This document shows positions 6,263 through 8,650 of a DNA stretch of 8,650 nt, piece after piece. The translations under genes and the position numbers were made by a program. Position 1 is the first letter of the stretch; every line of letters starts with the position of its first letter. The notes under the pieces were generated by a model that did no database searches, was not told the origin of the DNA, and saw nothing but the letters and a program-made list of their open reading frames with translations. Location of the stretch: the NCBI GenBank assembly GCA_900552735.1, contig USBA01000076.1, forward strand, positions 1-8,650, given 5' to 3'. This stretch comes from an uncultured Collinsella sp. Lineage in GTDB: Bacteria; Actinomycetota; Coriobacteriia; Coriobacteriales; Coriobacteriaceae.

Positions 6263-6303
6263 AAAACCTGCCAAAATAAACCTGCCCCCAATTGGTAGGT
6301 TTT
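6263..6303 (-). repeat. Palindromic intergenic repeat, type B, copy 2 (inverted)
   Basis: AAAACCTGCCAA (6263-6274) pairs with TTGGTAGGTTTT (6292-6303) over 12 positions, with one G/T. Read on the minus strand it aligns over about 40 bases with the copy at 2408-2444, including CAGGTTTATTT, one variable base and GGCAGGTTTT. In the loop GGGACAGG of copy 1 is GGGGCAGG here. Its right end supplies the first two T's of the lacI -35. Confidence 0.7.
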
Positions 6304-6332
6304 GACACCCTGGGAACAGGCGATGCTACAAT
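6302..6332 (+). promoter_or_regulatory. Promoter of the LacI-family gene
   Basis: A perfect -35 TTGACA (6302-6307) and a -10 TACAAT (6327-6332) are separated by 19 bases. The -10 is extended (TG at 6324-6325), which can compensate for the long spacer. Transcription should start near 6339, giving a leader of about 29 bases. This also rules out the in-frame ATG at 6302 as the gene's start. Confidence 0.65.
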
Positions 6333-6343
6333 CTGACTCGTAC

Positions 6344-6357
6344 TTGAAACGCATCAA
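6344..6357. promoter_or_regulatory. Candidate LacI-type operator in the regulator's own leader
   Basis: TTGAAACGCATCAA has TTGA/TCAA arms around a central CG, the hallmark of LacI-family operators, with two inner mismatches. It lies just after the probable transcription start and immediately before the ribosome site, so binding would repress the regulator's own gene. Confidence 0.4.
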
Positions 6358-6367
6358 AGGGGCCGCT

Positions 6368-7480
6368 ATGGCAAAGGTAAAAATCAGCGACGTCGCGCGC
6401 GAGGCAGGAGTCTCGCTGGGCACGGTATCCAACGCGCTCAACCACCCCGAAAAGCTGCGCCCCGAGACCCTCAAGCTCATCAACGAGACCATCAATCGCC
6501 TTGGCTACCTGCCCAATCAAAGCGCCCGTCAGCTCGCGGGCGGCGCCACCAAGTCCTTTGGCCTGGTCCTCCCCCGTCTCGACCATGGCTTCTCGCTCCA
6601 AATTGCCAGCGGCGCCCATAACGAGGCCCGCAAGCACGGCTATGACCTGCTCATCGCCAACGCCGATAACGACGACATCCTCGAGGACCACTACCTGCGC
6701 TATTTTATGGGCACGCAGATGTCCGGCGTCATGGTTCAGCCTATGGCGTCCCCCGATTGGCACCCCGCAATGACCAAGATGCCCGTGCCGATCGTCCATC
6801 TGGACATCCACTGCTCCGAACCCGGTTACTACGTGGCCGCCGACAACGAGGCGCAAGGGCGCATTATCGCCGAGCTCGCCATCACCCGCGGCGCGCGCCA
6901 TATCACCGTTGTGGGCAGAGCGGCATTTATGCAGCTCACCCTGCGCGTACTTGGCATTCATAAGGCCCTCGTCCTGCATCCCGATATCAAAATTGAGGTC
7001 ATTGACGCCGGAGAATGGAATACCGCTGCCGATGGTTACAGCATCGGCGCTCAGATTGCCGAGCGCTCTACCGGCGAGCGTCCCGATTTTGTCATCGGCC
7101 TTACCGATGTATTGGCCTCGGGCGTTATCTCGGCGTTGACCGACAAAGGCATCTCCGTCCCCGAACAGGTTCGCGTGGCCGGCTGCGACGGCAACCCGCT
7201 TGCATGGAGCGGGTCGGTCCCCCTCACCACGGTGGCACCCCCGGGCTACGAGATTGGCCGCAAGGGTGTCCAGCTGCTCATGGAGCAAATCGAGAACAAG
7301 GCGCCGGCAAAAACCAAGCACATCCGCATTGGTTCCGCAGCGAGAACCGTTACTGCGGTCACAGCCGCCGAGGACATCAACCGTCAGGAACTCGTGCGGC
7401 CGTTCCTCTTGGAGCGCGCCAGTACCCAGGCGAGCAGCCAAGCCGAAGCCACCGCCATCAACCTCGGCGCGTATCTATAG
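6368..7480 (+). CDS. LacI family transcriptional regulator
   Basis: A 370-residue cytoplasmic repressor or activator, usually sugar-responsive. Residues 5-25 form the helix-turn-helix (KISDVAREAGVSLGTVSNALN), and NQSARQLAGG (50-59) is the hinge helix that contacts the operator minor groove. Residues about 63-335 form the periplasmic-binding-protein-like effector and dimer domain. The usual GFDD-type motif near the end is replaced by AGCDGNPLA (271-279), and a polar tail of about 35 residues (336-370) extends beyond the normal end. The start at 6368 is chosen because AAAGGGG lies about 6 bases upstream and the promoter occupies 6302-6332. No sugar genes are next to it: one side is the amino-acid transporter, the other a convergent HAD enzyme. 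Family is sure; target and ligand are unknown. Confidence 0.93.
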   Translation: MAKVKISDVAREAGVSLGTVSNALNHPEKLRPETLKLINETINRLGYLPNQSARQLAGGATKSFGLVLPRLDHGFSLQIASGAHNEARKHGYDLLIANADNDDILEDHYLRYFMGTQMSGVMVQPMASPDWHPAMTKMPVPIVHLDIHCSEPGYYVAADNEAQGRIIAELAITRGARHITVVGRAAFMQLTLRVLGIHKALVLHPDIKIEVIDAGEWNTAADGYSIGAQIAERSTGERPDFVIGLTDVLASGVISALTDKGISVPEQVRVAGCDGNPLAWSGSVPLTTVAPPGYEIGRKGVQLLMEQIENKAPAKTKHIRIGSAARTVTAVTAAEDINRQELVRPFLLERASTQASSQAEATAINLGAYL

Positions 7481-7505
7481 CACGTCGGCCAGTATGCCAA
7501 AACGC

Positions 7506-7555
7506 CGCTCAAGCAAAAGAGGCCCGACCATTGCCGGACCTCTTTTGCTTGAGCG
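7506..7555. terminator. Bidirectional terminator between lacI and the HAD gene
   Basis: An uninterrupted 17-bp stem pairs 7506-7522 with 7539-7555; after a C/A mismatch CCG (7524-7526) pairs with CGG (7535-7537), with loop ACCATTGC. The core is AAAAGAGG...CCTCTTTT, so each strand carries its own T-run, lengthened by a further stem. It lies 25 bases after the lacI stop and 38 bases after the convergent HAD stop, and should serve both. Confidence 0.85.
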
Positions 7556-7565
7556 CAAAGACGGC

Positions 7566-7592
7566 CAATTGCTCGTTTCAGCTCCGCAATTG
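7566..7592 (-). repeat. Small inverted repeat in the 3' untranslated end of the HAD gene
   Basis: CAATTGC (7566-7572) pairs with GCAATTG (7586-7592), loop of 13. It starts one base past the HAD stop codon and precedes the main terminator on that strand. It may be an accessory 3' stem; no function is evident. Confidence 0.3.
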
Positions 7593-7593
7593 T

Positions 7594-8244
7594 CTAGCGC
7601 ACGGCCTTGACCGCCGCCGTCAGATCGAACAACGTATCGAGCACGGCCTCGCAGCCATCCACCACGTCCTGCGGCAGCGGCACGATATCGGGAACGGCAA
7701 AGACATGGCAGCCGGCCGTGATGCCCGAGACGCAGCCGTTGCGCGAATCCTCGACCACGGCACATTCCTCGGGAGCGAAGCCCGCGCGCTCGCAGGCAAG
7801 CAGGTACATCTCAGGGTTGGGCTTGCCGTGCACGACGTCCTCGCCACAGGTCACCGTTTCAAACTTGTCAAAGAGGCCGACCATCTTAAGGTTGCGCTCC
7901 GCCGTAACGTGGCGCGACGACGTCGCAAGGCCCACGTGATAGCCCGCAGCCAGCAGCTCGTCTAGACACTCGGCGGCGCCGGCCTTAAGCTCCAGTTCGG
8001 TCTTGACTATCTCGTCGCGAATCTCCTTGTGGCGGACATAGATCGCCTCGGCGGTTTCGCGACTACCGTAATGTTCATCAAGGATGTCCATGACATCGGG
8101 CAGCGTGCGGCCGATAAACTGATGGATCAGAGCATCATCAATCGCGATCCCCAGCTCGGCAGCGCCCGCCTTCCATGCCTTGATGCCTAAACGCTCGGTA
8201 TCGACCAGCGTTCCGTCCATGTCAAAAATAACAGCCTTGATCAT
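7594..8244 (-). CDS. HAD superfamily hydrolase, beta-phosphoglucomutase/phosphatase-like
   Basis: A 216-residue cytosolic HAD enzyme that acts on phosphorylated sugars or similar metabolites through an aspartyl-phosphate. The motifs are intact: motif I FDMDGT (7-12; nucleophile Asp8, acid/base Asp10), motif II ATSS (107-110), motif III Lys141 in GKPNPE, and motif IV VEDSRNG (164-170; Glu165 and Asp166 for magnesium). The helical cap (about residues 15-85) is of the subclass-I type found in beta-phosphoglucomutases and sugar phosphatases. The motifs do not separate mutase from phosphatase. GAGGGGG lies about 6 bases before ATG 8244; the open frame continues to 8325, but those extra residues precede the usual MIKAVIFDMDGT start. 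It is divergent from the probable larE gene and convergent with lacI. Confidence 0.88.
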   Translation of the reverse strand: MIKAVIFDMDGTLVDTERLGIKAWKAGAAELGIAIDDALIHQFIGRTLPDVMDILDEHYGSRETAEAIYVRHKEIRDEIVKTELELKAGAAECLDELLAAGYHVGLATSSRHVTAERNLKMVGLFDKFETVTCGEDVVHGKPNPEMYLLACERAGFAPEECAVVEDSRNGCVSGITAGCHVFAVPDIVPLPQDVVDGCEAVLDTLFDLTAAVKAVR

Positions 8245-8299
8245 ATCGGCCCCCTCACCGGATTGCATTACTGCCACTCTACCGCACTTTACAAACTTG

Positions 8300-8314
8300 T
8301 ATATAACGTATATA
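8300..8314. promoter_or_regulatory. AT-rich dyad in the HAD/PP-loop divergent region
   Basis: TATATA-ACG-TATATA is a perfect 6+3+6 dyad in an otherwise GC-rich region. It lies about 56 bases upstream of the HAD ATG and could hold that gene's -10 or a regulator site. No matching -35 is clear. Confidence 0.3.
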
Positions 8315-8349
8315 GCATATTGCACTTTCGTTACATAAGCGGAAGTCTT

Positions 8350-8377
8350 ATGACAGGCAGCTCGGTAGGATTATAGT
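8350..8377 (+). promoter_or_regulatory. Promoter of the PP-loop (LarE-like) gene
   Basis: ATGACA (8350-8355), a 16-base spacer, then TATAGT (8372-8377). Each hexamer matches the consensus at five of six positions. Transcription should start near 8384, leaving about 28 bases of leader, with AAGGA at 8400-8404 seven bases before the ATG. Confidence 0.55.
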
Positions 8378-8411
8378 TTTCGATCGAGTACTCAATGGTA
8401 AGGATCGTTTC

Positions 8412-8650
8412 ATGCTTTCAGACACTACTGCACCTGCAGAGGAGCTTCAGAACAAACTCGCGACGCTCGAGCAGTTGCTTTTGGCATACGGACGCGTGGC
8501 TATCGGGTTTTCCGGTGGCGTCGACAGCAGCTTTTTGGCCGCCGTATGCGCCCGCATCATGCCTACCAACACCCTCCTCGTCCATCTCACCACGCCGCTC
8601 ATCGGCACGCCCGAACAGGCCTCGTTTGAGCGGACCGTTGATGGACAAGC
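8412..8650 (+). CDS. larE: PP-loop ATP pyrophosphatase, probably LarE, N-terminal fragment
   Basis: Seventy-nine codons from ATG 8412, still open at the window edge. After a helical lead-in, residues 31-42 read IGFSGGVDSSFL, the PP-loop (SGGVDSS, 34-40) that binds ATP and adenylates a substrate. A short N-terminal helix followed directly by this loop and a cysteine-containing helix (AAVCARIM, 43-50) fits LarE, the sacrificial sulfur transferase that makes the nickel-pincer cofactor of lactate racemase. Other PP-loop enzymes (NAD synthase, ExsB, TtcA) share the motif, and the part that would tell them apart lies beyond the edge. AAGGA is seven bases upstream. The minus-strand HAD gene is divergent. 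Confidence 0.65.
   Translation, partial: MLSDTTAPAEELQNKLATLEQLLLAYGRVAIGFSGGVDSSFLAAVCARIMPTNTLLVHLTTPLIGTPEQASFERTVDGQ

Noticed and set aside
5241..6308. Long form of the binding-protein gene starting at 6308
   Set aside because: The extra 62 residues translate palindromic repeats, and the twin-arginine lipoprotein signal with a well-placed ribosome site begins at 6122.
6302..6367. Upstream in-frame start for the LacI-family gene
   Set aside because: TTGACA and the extended -10 TACAAT lie within this extension, so it is upstream of or at the transcription start; the HTH normally begins a few residues from the true start at 6368.
6326..7441. Long minus-strand open frame opposite lacI
   Set aside because: Antisense shadow of a protein with an unmistakable LacI HTH.
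8245..8325. N-terminal extension of the HAD enzyme to 8325
   Set aside because: The family begins directly with the motif-I strand (MIKAVIFDMDGT), and GAGGGGG is placed for ATG 8244; the extension crosses an AT-rich promoter-like stretch.

Overview
This 8.65-kb stretch is GC-rich chromosomal DNA whose genes have strong Shine-Dalgarno sites and mostly sigma-70-like promoters. Protein style and gene repertoire (GlmS, Tat-exported lipoprotein binding protein, YeiH-type exporter, short palindromic repeats containing GGGACAGG) suggest an anaerobic gut actinobacterium of the Coriobacteriia, probably Collinsella or a close relative. That assignment is recalled from protein style and was not tested by a search.

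Layout, left to right. (1) The first 71 codons of an unidentified gene run leftward off the edge (1-215), preceded by a dyad-rich promoter region and two tandem stem-loops (339-426). (2) A YeiH/UPF0324 membrane exporter on the minus strand (480-1514) is divergent from a GntR/FCD regulator on the plus strand (1708-2409); the 193-bp gap holds a GntR-like operator candidate. (3) glmS on the minus strand (2523-4370), with a strong terminator and a promoter region full of dyads. (4) A two-gene polar amino-acid ABC import operon on the minus strand, made of a lipoprotein binding protein (5241-6122) and a permease (4560-5207), with no ATPase gene beside it. (5) A LacI-type regulator on the plus strand (6368-7480) with a recognisable promoter and a CG-centred operator candidate in its own leader. 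(6) A very stable hairpin separates lacI from a convergent HAD phosphatase/phosphomutase (7594-8244). (7) The first 79 codons of a PP-loop enzyme, probably LarE, run rightward off the edge (8412 onward).

The window is mostly housekeeping and small metabolic or transport modules. The strongest regulatory pairings are exporter with GntR, and LacI with itself. The structure least explained by the genes is a set of short palindromic intergenic repeats in two related types: AACCTGCC...GGCAGGTT at 2408-2444 and, inverted, 6263-6303; and CCACAAAGG...CCTTTGTGG-like at 4522-4548 and 6204-6238. They sit at gene ends or promoters, and three of the four carry GGGACAGG or a close variant in the loop. No undescribed multi-gene system is evident; these repeats, the 339-426 double hairpin and the glmS promoter dyads are the best leads.
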